A stretch of 64,000 nt of DNA. Source: Mytilus edulis. Taxonomy: Eukaryota > Mollusca > Bivalvia > Mytilida > Mytilidae. The translations under genes were made by a program, and so were the position numbers. The stretch covers positions 19,195,386-19,259,385 of the forward strand of contig NC_092348.1 of NCBI RefSeq assembly GCF_963676685.1. Reading direction: 5' to 3'. Every line of letters starts with the position of its first letter. Within the stretch, counting starts at the first letter, position 1. The notes beneath the pieces are model-generated. The model saw only the letters and a list, made by a program, of their open reading frames with translations. It was not told where the DNA came from and did no database searches. Shown one piece after another: positions 11,116-23,165 of this stretch.

Positions 11116-13059
11116 ATTCATCTCACTTTCTCTATTTAAGGAGTATTTAATCCTAACGCATGTCAGAGCAGATTTGCTTCAAATGTAGGTTGCTTCATAT
11201 CATTATTTACTTGATAGAGGGGGTTGCTAACAGGAGAGAAATCTAATCAAGGTTACCAATTTGTGACGTTAAAGTCATCCCAATGGTATTTCATAATAAA
11301 TAATTAAAATTTTGACATTCGGGAAATTACTTTTAAATGTAACACAAGCATATATCCGATAGTTTAAACTGTTCACCGTACTTGTACTCTTCTTCCATTT
11401 TTGTTCCTTTCATCGATAGCTATATATATCATGTTGTTTTATGGTATTTATTTTACTTATTTCACTGTCGTCTTGTGTTCTATAAATCTAGTATCATTCC
11501 TACTGATAACCTATATTTGGCGGGGAAAACATGATAACATAGGTTCAGTTCAATTATTAAGTTGGGCTTAGTGTTTATATATGTATCGGTCAAAGTCAGA
11601 AGTGTTAAGCATAAGAGTAGCCATAAAAAGCGGCAGATAAATAAAACATACATCAGACAACAAAAGACACTATGATGAGTAAAATCTATAATGTTGTCCT
11701 AATTTAAACATCTCTGAGACAATAACATTAGGATTGAATTAAGCAGGATTGACAGTAGACAATATAGGATTCAAGGAGCTGTAGAAAATGAACTGTATTT
11801 CCATGATGGAATCATCAATGAAGTATTCCATACATTGGTTATAAATCATAAAGACATTTATTAAGTCATGTTGCTAGTACAGTCAGTGTTATATCGAAGC
11901 ATATTTTCGCTCTTAATTTTAAACTTTCACGCTTGATTATTTTTGCTTTCAAATATAAAAACAGATGTCTTATTATTTTATTTAAAATTGTCTTCTCATT
12001 AAAAGTGAAAAATATGTTTATATCACATACAACAAAGAAATACTCTTTTCTTAAATATTTTTTTTAAAGTAAAAATATATATCGAAAATTCTTTTTTCTA
12101 CAGGGAAGGGTAAGGACAAAGAAAATGACAAAAATAAAATCAAACGTTTTCAACAATCATGCAGTAGAGAGGTACTTTAAACGGAAAGTACCTTATCGAA
12201 TGGTAACAAATCATCATAAAACACACTTTTATTCATATAAGACTTTATTACCTCATAAAAGGTCATTTACTAAAAAGTTTTATTTTTTTTATTTTTTTAT
12301 TCAACAATATATTGCTTGCTGTTAACAATTTACTTGATTAGTCCAGCATTCTAGTGAAGCGTCTCTTTATTTTAATAAAAAATCCAGGATTTCTCTCTGT
12401 TTAACAATAAAACATATTACAATGTATTTAAACTATATTATAAATATTTCATTTTCAATAGTAAATAAATAAGTATATAAGAAGTTCTAATTTATCCATT
12501 TGTATATCTAGCTTGTTTGGAAAGAAAAAGTAATCTCATTCTAGAATTTTTTCACACAATTTGAGACCCAAATAGTGCCAATACAAAATTTAATGTAAAA
12601 GTCCGAGTCAGCCTTTTTCCGCCATTTTTGAAATATTGAATATCTTAAAAAGGATTTTCCTTACCTATCAATATGGTTTGTTTAGCTTGTCATTAACTCT
12701 CTTCTGAATTATAATATCAAATTTTCTTTTTATTCTCACCTCACAATACATCCTGAAATGCAATATTAACGACCATTGAAATTCGAACATTTCTCATAGC
12801 CTGTTTTCAATTTGGCCCGGGGCAGCGGTATTTAATTTTTTCTACAATAATTTTTTTTCAATTTGAACGGAAAATATACATTAATGACCGCATTGTGATG
12901 TCCACTTTTGAGACGGGGATTGCTGCCATGTCTAAATCATTTTCCGCCTAATCTCCTGACTTTAAAGAAAATATTCCAAACAAATTCCAAAAAGTACATA
13001 AAAAGGTTACGACTAGCATTTCGTGAAACAATTTTTCAATAGCCAATTGAGATTTTCCT
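11116..13059. other. AT-rich stretch without recognisable feature
   Basis: Only short chance reading frames are present. I recognised no domain, RNA gene or clear repeat. Confidence 0.5.
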
Positions 13060-13270
13060 TAAAATTCAATGTTCTTTGCCATAATACATAATTGATATTC
13101 ATGTCAACACCGGAATGTTTACTACTGGGCTGGTGATACCCTCGGGAACGAAACGTCCACCAGCAATGGCATCGACCCAGTGGTGTAAATAGTTATCAAA
13201 GGTATCAGGATTATAATTTAGAACGCCAGACGCGCGTTTCGTCAAATGATGTTATAATATGCCATCTAAT
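13060..13270 (-). repeat. Dispersed repeat family D, inverted copy
   Basis: TGTTTACTACTGGGCTGGTG, CCCTCGGGAACGAAACGTCC, GGCATCGACCCAGTGGTGTA, AGTTATCAAAGGTATCAGGA and CCAGACGCGCGTTTCGTC form a block I know as very abundant in mussel sequence. Related pieces in the other orientation lie at 14930-15150 and 15420-15790. It is non-coding. Confidence 0.65.
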
Positions 13271-13448
13271 GGATCATTTTCGCTGATGTCATTGCTGTAA
13301 TGTTCAGGAACATTTATCAAATGAAATTGATCCCTTAAAGTGACCTTCAAGAACCTTTTAATCGCCAATGGTGTGTCATTCATAGCCCCAAAAAAACCAG
13401 TCCATTCATTTACAAGATTTGTCTCTTGTAATGTTTAAGTTAATTTTT

Positions 13449-13504
13449 ATTAGTTTAATTGTATTAGTTTAATTGTATTAGTTTAATTGTATTAGTTTAA
13501 ATGT
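13449..13504. repeat. 14-bp unit repeated four times
   Basis: ATTAGTTTAATTGT starts at 13449, 13463, 13477 and 13491. The last unit carries one change (AAATGT). It is a simple minisatellite. Confidence 0.85.
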
Positions 13505-14929
13505 ATTTACTTTTCGAAACAAATTTTACACCAAAAAATATTGCCATATTTCAAAACAGCCGATCAATTCATTGAAAGACAACAAAAAAGGGTTTCTGGG
13601 ATTCTGTAAACACTTTTTTTTTTAGATTATTCTATTTTCATCTTTATCTGTTATGTGAAAGCTTTTTTGAAGTGATGAGCTGTATGATTTTACATAAATT
13701 TCATACATTTTCAAATTGAATATACTTCAATATGTGTGTTCTTCCTTTCATTATTGGTGTTCCAATCTATTGGATTTTCCAATTTTCACAGTTTTCTTTA
13801 TATATTACCTTAAATTAAACTTCATAGAAACCAGGTATATCCTGAATTGTACATGTGTCCATTTTCTACAGGCCTATTTTCAACCAACGTTTTAAGACGT
13901 CTAAGAATGAACTGCCTTCCAGAAGACAATTTCTACTCAAACTTACCCCTGGTTTTCTGGAAATCTTAAATTAGTATATTATAGAGCGCATTAATCCTTA
14001 ATATTTAATGCAAACTCATAGACTAGTAAATTATGGCTCAAACTGATCAAACTTTGTTTCTCTTTTACAAAAGTTTCATTTCTGTAGATTTTTTGGTTAG
14101 TTACAGTAAACAATACATCAAAAGCACTGTTTTGTGTCAGACTAGGGCTTCTTTTGCATAAGTTCTAAATAAGAGGGAATAAATTAGTAATATGACACCT
14201 TGTAGCTTTATTTCAATTGATTGTTTTATTCTTACTGCTCATTAAACAATTTTAAATGTTAACAGGAGCTTTACGCAATACAGTTTACTACTAAAGTTCT
14301 ATTACTGATAACATATATATATGCTTTCCCATTTTATATTCTATGTTTAATATATTTGCATGCTGGCATTTTCTTTTTCTGATATTTTCTTTCAATACTG
14401 TAACCTAAGCCTCACAGTATGTTAAAAATCAATTATTGCTTTCACTGCCAAATAAACAGTCAAGAATTGTTCATGAAGAAATTAAAATTTATATATGGAA
14501 TTTTATGCGACTGTCATACAAATGAGATTTTAAAAAAACCAGGATTAAGCCACAATTTTCTACATGACACCATGCGTGTACCAATTTGGGAATATGACCA
14601 TTGTTATCCATTCTTTGATATCTTTTAGATTTTTTTTTAATTTTTTTGACATTTGCCTACACAATTTCCGTTTAAAAAATTTCGAACAATTCGGGTATTT
14701 TTGTTATTTTACTTTTTAGTCGAGTACAGACTTGTTTTTGCAGGCGAATTGTTTTAAGTTCCTACTTCAACATATGAAGTTCATTTCATAAAAATAATAA
14801 TCAACTTTTTTCAAATGGTAAGGGTTTAAAAATACAATAGAACATTAAGTTTTGTTAATGTTCATTCATAATAGTGGTAAAAGTTATAGATAAGTTGTTA
14901 AAATACCAGCGATTTTCTACTTCAGTAAT
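13505..14929. other. AT-rich stretch, possible decayed family E near its end
   Basis: There is no gene. About 14590-14720 resembles inverted family E (GACCATTGTTATCCATTC, CGGGTATTTTTGTTATTTTA), but the match is weak. Confidence 0.4.
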
Positions 14930-15150
14930 ATATAATCAGCTGTATTTCGGAAGTTGGGACCTCAATGCTCTTCAACGTCGTCATTTATTTGGTTTATTCA
15001 ACTTTTTTTTTATTATAACGCCACTTATGAGTTTTTGGTAGACAAAACGTGTCTGGCGTACTGCATTTTAATTCAGGTATCTATAATGAAATTATCTCTA
15101 AGATCCTATTCCAGATATCCTTTGATCAGTAAAATAAGACAAATAATTTA
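14930..15150 (+). repeat. Dispersed repeat family D, partial
   Basis: GGAAGTTGGGACCTCAATGC, TTCAACGTCGTCATTTATTT, AAACGTGTCTGGCGTACTGC and TTAATTCAGGTA match the central module of family D. It is degenerate. Confidence 0.55.
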
Positions 15151-15419
15151 AAACACCTATACCTATAAAAAATGATAAAAGTTCATCCGCCTAACGTTGG
15201 CCCCCACATTTCCTTCAAACTAATTCAATAATAACATACATGGATTTCTGACTTGTAGTATCATGTTTGCAAAATTTAAATGTATGTTATATATTTCTGA
15301 ACTCCATTACAAAATGACAGAACCAGATGCAAATACATCCGGTTAGATGAAACAAACAATATAAATAGACAATTTATGTTGTGTATAGGTCAGAACAATA
15401 TCATTTTCAAGGTTTCAAG

Positions 15420-15790
15420 TAGTCAGCAGTTCAGTGTTGACATTAATATTAATTTTATGGTCATTTTATACATTTATTGTTTGCAAAAGTATGAATTAAT
15501 CAAAATACTAAGGATTTTCTCATCCCAGGCATAGATTACTTTAGCCGTATTTGGCACAGTTTGTTTTCGAAAAGTTTGCGAAAAAAGAATACAAATGTAA
15601 AATACTATAACAGTATTTGCCCACGCCATATAGTGTCCGATAACTCTAGCTTTTTACTTTTTACTTTCTAACTATTTTGATATGAGTGTCACTGATGAAA
15701 ACGTGCGTCCAGCGTATCAAATTATACAAATCATACGCCTGGTACCTTTGATAACTATTTATTAGAAATTAAATTACGCTTGAGGCCAGG
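15420..15790 (+). repeat. Dispersed repeat family D
   Basis: CAGTGTTGACATTAATATTA, CTAAGGATTTTCTCATCCCA, TTAGCCGTATTTGGCACAG, GAGTGTCACTGATGAAAACG and TGGTACCTTTGATAACTATT appear in the order typical of the family, and the last landmark is shared (inverted) with 13190-13215. It is non-coding. Confidence 0.65.
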
Positions 15791-15854
15791 TAATATAAAA
15801 CTATGTTGTTTTACATCATCTAATGGGTTAGTTCCAATGATGATGTTGCATGAA

Positions 15855-16320
15855 TAAAAAGTCATTTAACAAAAATACCGAATTCCGAGGACAATTCAAG
15901 AATTTCTTTTATCAAATGCCAAAATCAAAAGCTCATTCACAACAAATGTAAAACAACTGTCACATTCCTAACTTGGTACAAACACTTCCTCTTATGCATA
16001 AACGGTTTTGTAACTAACTAAACCTATTACTTGTATGACAGTCGCATAAAATTCAATTATATTAACAACAATGTGTGAGCAAAACAAATAGACATAATAA
16101 GTAAAAACGTCGAATTGAGGGTCACAACAGTCGGTAGGAAACAAAACTTTGCGATATACGAGATGATATCAGCTTTCCCATTGGGAACTTCCCATTTCTA
16201 TGTAACATCCTCCAAGCAGCGCCTGCATACGGAGTACATATCTCCCAATTTATACGATATTTCGGGGTTTGTATCTTCTATCATGATTTCCTTGATAGAG
16301 TGTTGCTGTTCACAAGGAAC
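15855..16320 (+). repeat. Dispersed repeat family E, with extended 3' part
   Basis: AAAATACCGAATTCCGAGGA, AACAACTGTCACATTCCTAA and CTTGTATGACAGTCGCATAA lead into GACATAATAAGTAAAAACGT and a tail with a 70-codon chance reading frame. It is the most complete 3' part of family E in the window. Confidence 0.55.
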
Positions 16321-16339
16321 CTATTAAACCAAGAGCTCT

Positions 16340-16700
16340 GAATTAGAAAGTTGAAGCATCCCTTCGTAGAATTGTACGGATGCCAGCCATCACGAGCTTG
16401 TTGATCGTTATGGAATATCCGTTTTAATGGTAATAGCAGATACGTCCCTTATGTCTTAACTAAGAATTTGACCTCCCGAATTAGACAAATAGCCGGGATT
16501 GTTCATACATGATCAACACGACAGGTGCCACATATGAAGCAGTGTCAGCTTACCTTTCGAGAGCATCCCCCGCTTTTGGTGGTGTTTGTGTTGCTTATTG
16601 TTTATTTTTCTATGTTGTGTTTTGTGTACTATTGTTTTTCTGTTTGTCTTTTTCTTTTTAGCCATGGTGCTGTCAGCTACTTTTTTATTTATAAATTTTC
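16340..16700 (+). repeat. Family A retroelement tail
   Basis: The remnant of the RT C-terminal coding part (ATCACGAGCTTGTTGATCG, matching a HHELVDRY-type segment) is followed by CGAATTAGACAAATAGCCGG, GATCAACACGACAGGTGCCA, CTTACCTTTCGAGAGCATCC and TTAGCCATGGTGCTGTCAG. It is truncated at the 3' side. Confidence 0.65.
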
Positions 16701-17362
16701 AATATAATCTATTTCTTTTCGAAAAATCTATTCTATAACTCTCAAAATACGAATTAATGTAACGGTATACATCGAAGACAGGCTAATGCTTCACAAGTCT
16801 TACAATATAACAGAAGAACCGCCGTTGTTGTTTTGAACAGTTCGTTGCTTGAAGTTTCGTCTTTTGGTACCTCCTGTCAATTTTGTTCACGAAGAACCTT
16901 CATCTTAACTATTGTTCATGCATTGTCCTGTTAGATTTGTTTTAGTTTTCATACAACTCGCATACTAACACCATTTGTGCCCGTTTTAATGTAGATGTCA
17001 TTATATAAACATGTACTTGCATGTGATTGGTTGAATAAATTCGTATGATAGTTCAAGGTCATTGTCCTTATCAAATTATGATTTGATTGTAATACAAATA
17101 ATAGATAATTTAGAGATAAAGATTTGTTCATCTACATGTAGTCTAATCTAAAAACTTGTTTGATCTGTACATACCTATGAGTCCAATATTACGTAACGGA
17201 TTCAGACCCGTGATCACATCTCACAAGATAAACATAATATACCAAATTATAAACTGTCGATTAACCCTTTTAGATTTGTGTAAGTCTGTAAAGACAATGG
17301 AAAACAGAAAAATCAGTTTACTTTTATAAATATTAAATGTTTTTTAATATATATGTTGGTTG
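16701..17362. other. Stretch without recognisable feature
   Basis: I saw no convincing gene or repeat here. Confidence 0.45.
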
Positions 17363-17515
17363 CAGGGGCGGATTCAGACATTTTAAAAAGAGAGGGTCCC
17401 AACTCTGAGTAAAGGGGGGGTTCCAAGTATATGCTCCAATTCAAATGCATTGATCGTCAGAAAAAGGGAGGGTTCCAATCCCAGGACCCCCCCCCTCCCC
17501 CTGGATCCTCCACTA
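17363..17515. mobile_element. Small hAT-like non-autonomous element
   Basis: The left end CAGGGGCGGATTCAG faces a degenerate right end CTGGATCCTCCACTA, an imperfect inverted pair of the CAGGGGCGGATCCAG type common in hAT elements. The interior is GA-rich on the left and C-rich on the right (polyG/polyC runs) and could fold into a hairpin. A possible 8-bp target duplication (TTGGTTGC / TAGGTTGT) is imperfect. It has no coding capacity, and the assignment rests on the ends. Confidence 0.5.
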
Positions 17516-18254
17516 GGTTGTCCCATCACATATCCGATTAAAATCAGTATCATTGAAATTACTGTGAACCCGGCGCTACTATGGCTGCCTTACCATGTCA
17601 ACCCATAGTACAGTTGTTACAATTAAATTTGGCTGACTTAATGAATATATTATGTGACTGCAAGACTAGTTAAATTATAGATAGGAAACTACAATGAGAA
17701 AGTAATGTACGCGTACTATACATTGTGCGTCCTTTCCTTTAAATACTATATTAGGCAGCAGATGTCTGGAAAACCATAACCGGAGTAACGTATTCTAAAA
17801 TTTTATTTGATATATGTGTCTCATTGCTGCCCTAGTATTTGTCCTAGTTTGAATTTATTTTAGTCTATATTCTCGATAGCACCACTTCTTCAACTCAGTT
17901 GTGTGCTACTTAAACGGATGCGCCGTTTAGGTGTGATATTGATGTAAATATATCCGTTTTACATGCCTCCCAACGAATTGATGACTTTGTTGCGTATAAG
18001 CTAGATGTGGAGCACACGTCAATGAAACAGCAACCCAAATACAAAATTAAACAGATTTATTATTCTGAAAGTATGATTTACAGCAAATTCAAAACCATTA
18101 TCATCAGGAAAAGACAAATCTTATTTTGGGATTAAGAAACTGACCCAATAATGTTATTTTACATATGTCCAGGTGTTGCAATTTCATCGATGTATTGCTG
18201 TTTTCGTGTGTCATAAAGTTTTAAAGAAAAAAGTCCTGTACCATGTCAGGAATA
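17516..18254. other. Stretch without recognisable feature
   Basis: I saw no gene or clear repeat here. Confidence 0.4.
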
Positions 18255-18400
18255 TGGCAATAGTTACCAAATAGTTCGTTTCTATATTTGTTGGAGTTTG
18301 ATTTTGTTGCACTTCGGTGTTCTTATTGTTCAGTTGTTTTCCTCTTATAGTTGATGTGTTTCCCTCATGTTTTTTTTTTTTTTTTTTTTTGTAACCCTGA
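18255..18400 (+). repeat. Family C fragment ending in poly-T
   Basis: ATATGGCAATAGTTACCAAA, TTGCACTTCGGTGTTCTTAT and TTTTCCTCTTATAGTTGATG match 24450-24580 and 9400-9450. A T-run of about 21 bases spans 18370-18390. Confidence 0.55.
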
Positions 18401-18929
18401 CACTGGTATACTACTGTTTATTTATCGAACAGAATATATCTTAACTTACATATATAACATTTTCATATATACATGATATACATTTAAGATAGATTTGGTA
18501 ATATAGGCAATAGAAGGAACCACTGTTCTTAAAAAGTCTAAGAAAACAAGAATTCTGGCGACGTCAGAATGCACTTGCATAGTCATTTTCAAATTTACAA
18601 AATTAAAACAACACTTCAAACGCTCTTCAATTTTATTTAAAGGTCTACATGTTTAATTGGGACTTCATGTATACAACTATCATATCGGCAGGTCCCCGGA
18701 ATATAAGTGTGATCAATTATACATTATCGTATAAGGTACTGTATCCGACCTGTTGACTTGTAGAAAAACGACCGACTGATCGTATGTGTAAAGATTACTA
18801 TAAGTGATGTGGCACAGCGTAATATAATGGATGTATTCTTTAAAATATTTCAATTTATTCAGACACAATATGTATATCTATATCATTAATCGTAATTGAT
18901 AGAAGACCACCTGTTTGGACATCAAAATC

Positions 18930-19560
18930 GCAACAAAGTGCATAATTCGAGACCAAAATTACGAGCTGTATGAACAACATTACAGTTAAACTTATTATTA
19001 GACATCCAGTTTGTCAAGAGATTTAAAAGAGGGACGAAAGATACCAGAGGGACAGTCAAACTCATAAATCGAAAATAAACTGACAACGCTATGGCTAAAA
19101 ATGAAAAAGGACAAACAGACAAACAATAGTACGCATGACACAACATCGAAAACTAAAGAAGAAACAACACGAACCCCACTAAAAACTAGGGGTGATCGCA
19201 GGTGCTCCGGAAGGGTAAGCAGATCCTGCTCCACATGTGGCACCTGTCGTGTTGCTTATGAGATAACAAATCCGATAAAAAGTCTAATTCGGTAAGTCAC
19301 ATTTATGAAAGGGAAGGGGATTGTAGTTACGACGTAAGGAACATATCCGATATCATGTGTGAAACGGTTATTCCATAACGGTCAACCAGCTCGTGATGTC
19401 GTTCGTAAAATTTAAGAAGAGATGATTTCAACTTCACCATTTGGAACTTTTGATTTAAAAGCTTCCCTGTGAGCAACAACCCTCTATCAAGAAAATAATG
19501 ACATGTTCTGTCAAACATCCAAATCAGTTCTTTGTAAGAAGAAAAGTAACACAAAATATC
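18930..19560 (-). repeat. Family A retroelement tail with RT C-terminus, longest copy
   Basis: On the minus strand a 75-codon open frame (19554-19327) gives an RT C-terminal fragment with LLLTGKLLNQ, FYERHHELVDRYG and a stop after MFLTS. It is followed by the family A tail: CATAAGCAACACGACAGG, CTTACCCTTCCGGAGCACCT, TAGCCATAGCGTTGTCAG and GTATCTTTCGTCCCTCTTTT. The same RT C-terminus type occurs at 34209-34634 with a different tail. The minus-strand frame 19243-18998 encodes a hydrophobic 81-codon peptide also seen in other copies. This is a 5'-truncated retroelement; its class is unresolved. Confidence 0.7.
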
Positions 19561-19928
19561 TGTCTCTTTTCAAAACTTTCATCATTTTGGTCCTTTATGT
19601 AATAATCTGCTACATTTTCATTTAATAGTCTTCAACGAATTTCAATAAACAATTTTGATTTTTAACACTAGATAGTAAAGGAATAGTGCATGGTTTTTAA
19701 AAGGAATTATTTTTTTAAATCGATTGTTTTGGTAAAAAATAAGAATTAAACGAAAAACAAATTATGTGTTCCTGTATCAGATTGAAAAACCATTTTTAAT
19801 TATAGAGTTCGTAAAACATTCATCATAGATAAATATACCCCGATAAAAAATGGGTGGTGTGTTATGTATTGTTATCCAACACAAAATGAACACAATAAGA
19901 ATTTTATACAAATAATGAACGCAATTGA

Positions 19929-21551
19929 TCAAAATCCTGTAATTTCTAAAATGCACAATATGGGATTTCCTCGTTTATTGCAATTGCAAAGGATCCAAAG
20001 ATTGCCATTGCAATCAGATGCAATAAGGGCTGGGTTTTGTATACCAAATTGAAGGGTAGATACTATTTTAAGAACCTGTCCAGCTTTATCTAAAATATGC
20101 AAGGCACTGTATGCAACTTCAGTCATTATTATATTTCCTTCGCATGACTCGGTAATCTCTGATGGCAACAAACCATCCGTGGATGAATTCAATGGGTACT
20201 CCCAAATAACTTCAGGATTAGTATTGATCATTTTAACCGTTCTCAAACTATTGCCTAAAGCTTTTTGTGATATTAAACAAAATATTCCATCAATTGTTTT
20301 CACTATAGAATTGCAGTGGATTATAACGAATTCGCTAAAATTGTACTCTTGTTTTATTTTGCCATCCATTGTTAGGATAACGATCTTCGATGTGTTGTTC
20401 TCGTTCGAGTTCATAATAACAATCAGTTCATTTGCTACCGATACGTGAAATGTGGTTGGAATGTATGGCTCGAAATTGTGAATTACGTTCAATCTTCCGG
20501 ATGCATGTATTTTCATAACTTCATGTCCATTCAAAACAAATATTTCACTTGAATTTGAGCAACCTATTTCCTGACATTCGCATTCTGTACGTCTTACAAT
20601 CCCCATTTTATCACATGGATTGCACTCTACAATTTCATGTCCGTCGGTTATCCATATGTTGCCATTGTTAGTAAGGGTCATACAGTAAGGGTCAAACGGT
20701 GGCTGCAAATATTTTGTCTTCCTAAGACTTATCAAACTCCCAAAACGTGTAGGTGTCTTTGCTAAATCAACATTTCCCGGAATGAAATCGATCAATTGAT
20801 TATCGGAATCTAAACAATCATTCAAGCTTAATGTGTTTTGTAGTGTCTTAGTTGTGTTCATCAAGGAAACAATATTTACAAGTCCCCCTTTTTCGATTTC
20901 TGACTGAATAGATTTTGAGATATCTAGTAATTCTGTAAGCTTTACATTTAAACTGGTTTCCTCGTCCAATAAAGTTTTATCGTCTAGCTTCCATTTCTTT
21001 TCCAATGTTTTTAAGTCCCTGCATGTTTTATCTTTAATGTGAAGTATTAAGCGGTCCTCTTCCTTCTTAATTTTGTCTTTCACTTCCTTGAAGTTTAATT
21101 CTTGTATGTTCCTGGCCTCCTTTAAAGTTCCAATTTTCTGTGATAAAGACATTTCTAGTTCCGTTTTCAGGTTTTCGTTATCTTCAATTTTTTCTTTAAT
21201 AGTTGGTTCTATTTCCCCAAGATTATGACATTGGTGAGACGACGGTATGCAGCTAGGACAAACTAGTGCTTCACATGTGTTACAATATAAACAATACATC
21301 TGAGATATGTGCATTTTACATTTCGTGAATTTGAATTTCAGTGTATTTGATACTTTCTGGCTATGATCACTAAGATCCTTCAATTTGACTATCGTGTGAT
21401 GTGCAGCTTGCTTAAGTTTTGAGTGAAGTTTATCTGAACACTTAATACACAGAAGTAAACTACAGTCCAGACATTTTCCAATTATTTTCGTTTCAATGTC
21501 ACAGAACTCACAAACTAACATATTTTGTGCTCCTTCTAGTGTAGACGCCAT
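19929..21551 (-). CDS. B-box / coiled-coil protein with beta-propeller-like C-terminus (TRIM-like, RING-less)
   Basis: A single open frame of 540 codons. B-box 1 uses C14, C17, C27, C30, C35, C38 and H43, with H51 or H52. B-box 2 uses C78, H81, C90, C93, C98, C101, H106 and H109, the classic C-x2-H-x8-C-x2-C spacing. A charged helical stretch (about 118-235; KTELEMSLSQKIG, IKKEEDRLILHIKDK) is coiled-coil-like. Residues about 265-540 hold repeated strand motifs such as GNIWITDGHEIVE, GNIIMTEVAYSALHI and GNLWILC, typical of NHL-like propellers in TRIM2/3/71-type proteins. No RING precedes B-box 1, so direct E3 activity is not expected; a scaffold or RNA-binding role is inferred. Bivalves carry many such genes. 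Met at 21551 is the first ATG after an acceptor-like TTATATTACAG at the upstream exon edge. Confidence 0.85.
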   Translation of the reverse strand: MASTLEGAQNMLVCEFCDIETKIIGKCLDCSLLLCIKCSDKLHSKLKQAAHHTIVKLKDLSDHSQKVSNTLKFKFTKCKMHISQMYCLYCNTCEALVCPSCIPSSHQCHNLGEIEPTIKEKIEDNENLKTELEMSLSQKIGTLKEARNIQELNFKEVKDKIKKEEDRLILHIKDKTCRDLKTLEKKWKLDDKTLLDEETSLNVKLTELLDISKSIQSEIEKGGLVNIVSLMNTTKTLQNTLSLNDCLDSDNQLIDFIPGNVDLAKTPTRFGSLISLRKTKYLQPPFDPYCMTLTNNGNIWITDGHEIVECNPCDKMGIVRRTECECQEIGCSNSSEIFVLNGHEVMKIHASGRLNVIHNFEPYIPTTFHVSVANELIVIMNSNENNTSKIVILTMDGKIKQEYNFSEFVIIHCNSIVKTIDGIFCLISQKALGNSLRTVKMINTNPEVIWEYPLNSSTDGLLPSEITESCEGNIIMTEVAYSALHILDKAGQVLKIVSTLQFGIQNPALIASDCNGNLWILCNCNKRGNPILCILEITGF

Positions 21552-21589
21552 GTTGATAATATGATAATATGTTTCGTCATATAATTTAC
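21552..21589 (-). other. 5' UTR exon part and splice acceptor of the B-box gene
   Basis: On the minus strand TTATATTACAG abuts GTAAATTATATGACG, 38 bases before the ATG. This suggests that the coding exon is preceded by an intron with an upstream non-coding exon. That intron would contain the Harbinger-like element at 21632-22875. Inference from the motif only. Confidence 0.45.
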
Positions 21590-21631
21590 CTGTAATATAA
21601 ACATGATAAAGTTAAATGTTTGTTTAAATTA

Positions 21632-22875
21632 GGCCGTGTTCACATTGACCTAAACTCGGTGTTGTGTAAGTGTAACTCACACGTAAACTAAACAAAATTA
21701 CGTTCCCATTGATAAAACTCAATGTTTACATGTAGTGTAAATCATGTTTTGTCTACATGCAGTTGATACTCGATGTAGGCCTAGTGTAGATTAAGTGTAC
21801 ACACAACTAGGCATTTAAAACATTAGTTTCACCGTGCATATTTAAGGAAGAAACGATTTGTGAATAAAATTGATATTTCAAGCAATTATTTATTAAGTTC
21901 TTTACAGAAATATTTGTCTTAACTTGCTATATTTATTTGTTTTGTTATAAAACTTATCGTAACTTTATTAAGCCCTTATCAAGACAAGCAGCATCATTGC
22001 CGAACATATAATTCATTTGAAAATTAAGGTCTTTCCGAATCGACCTGACTTACACAGAAATATTTGCCACTGGTCTTTACTCAAACAACGATTCACTCAT
22101 AAATACACTACTTAAAAAGTGTGAGGCAAATGTATTGTTTGTCTTGTATCTCGGATCCGTGAAATTACACTTTAAAAAGTAAAAAAAACCAACATTACCC
22201 CCTCCCTTTGCCAAATACTTCTTGGAGAAGAAATGCCATTTGAACAAACAGAAAAGATAGAAATATAGTGATCCCTAATATATCAATCCTTCTTCTTCGT
22301 CTGTAAGCACGCTGTTGCAGCCTACGTTTTCCGTAATGCTAAAATCGAGACATCTTTAGTATCTTTTAACTACTGCAAATCACCAAAATGGCTTTCATAA
22401 AGAACCAACCACTTAACTTTAAAAAAAAGGGGGGGGGGGGTATTTTGTTTATTTATCTGAGTCAGAATTTTTTCCGCGGAAACGTTTTATTCCGTTTTTT
22501 TTTTCGATGCTGGTAATCAATTTTTTTCAACATTTAAAACTATAATGTATGGGGAACTCTCGATTCATACTATTTTTTATAATCTGTAGAACCAGTTTTC
22601 TTTATCCAACTGGGGTTCGGAATATTTCCATTCCCCCTATTTAGAGTAAAATGGTCGTTCCCTTACTGCTAGAAAAGTTGTCCGAAAACGTTTCATTCGA
22701 TTCTACGTAATGAACATTTAAATGACATAGAGTTTACAAGTGTGAACAAATCTTATGTACAGGTAATTAAACAAGGTGTATAGATGTGAACAAATTTAAT
22801 GTGAAACCAATGGCCAGTCCATTAAACTAATTGTAAACAAGTTTACTGTACACGGAGTTTGGTGTGAACACGGCC
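21632..22875. mobile_element. PIF/Harbinger-like non-autonomous element, 1.24 kb
   Basis: Terminal inverted repeats GGCCGTGTTCACA (left) and TGTGAACACGGCC (right), extending to AAACTC / GAGTTT, bound the element. It is flanked by TTA at 21629-21631 and 22876-22878. A 3-bp TWA target duplication with GGCC-starting termini is characteristic of PIF/Harbinger and Tourist-type elements. Subterminal regions carry many GTGTAA/TTACAC-like motifs (GTGTAAGTGTAACTCACAC, GTAAACAAGTTTACTGTACA). No transposase frame is seen, so it depends on a helper. A G-run follows an A-run at 22421-22440. Confidence 0.75.
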
Positions 22876-23165
22876 TTAGTTCAATAGTGGCACACTTATC
22901 AAAGGTTATAATCTATTAAGATCCTTGAATAGTGTATCAGTTGTACGACTTTACCCAGCACAACTATAAAAAAAAAAAAAACAGTACACATGGACATTTT
23001 TTATGATTTGAATATAGCAAAGTGCTATCAACAAAAGCAAATGTAGGAATTGACGTGTCCTTCTTGTGCAGAATGAATGTAAATTATGTTTTTAGTAAGT
23101 GATTGTTCTTTGTTTACGCCATCTAGTTATTAAAGTTCCAAAACCAAGAATTTCAATAAATGTGT

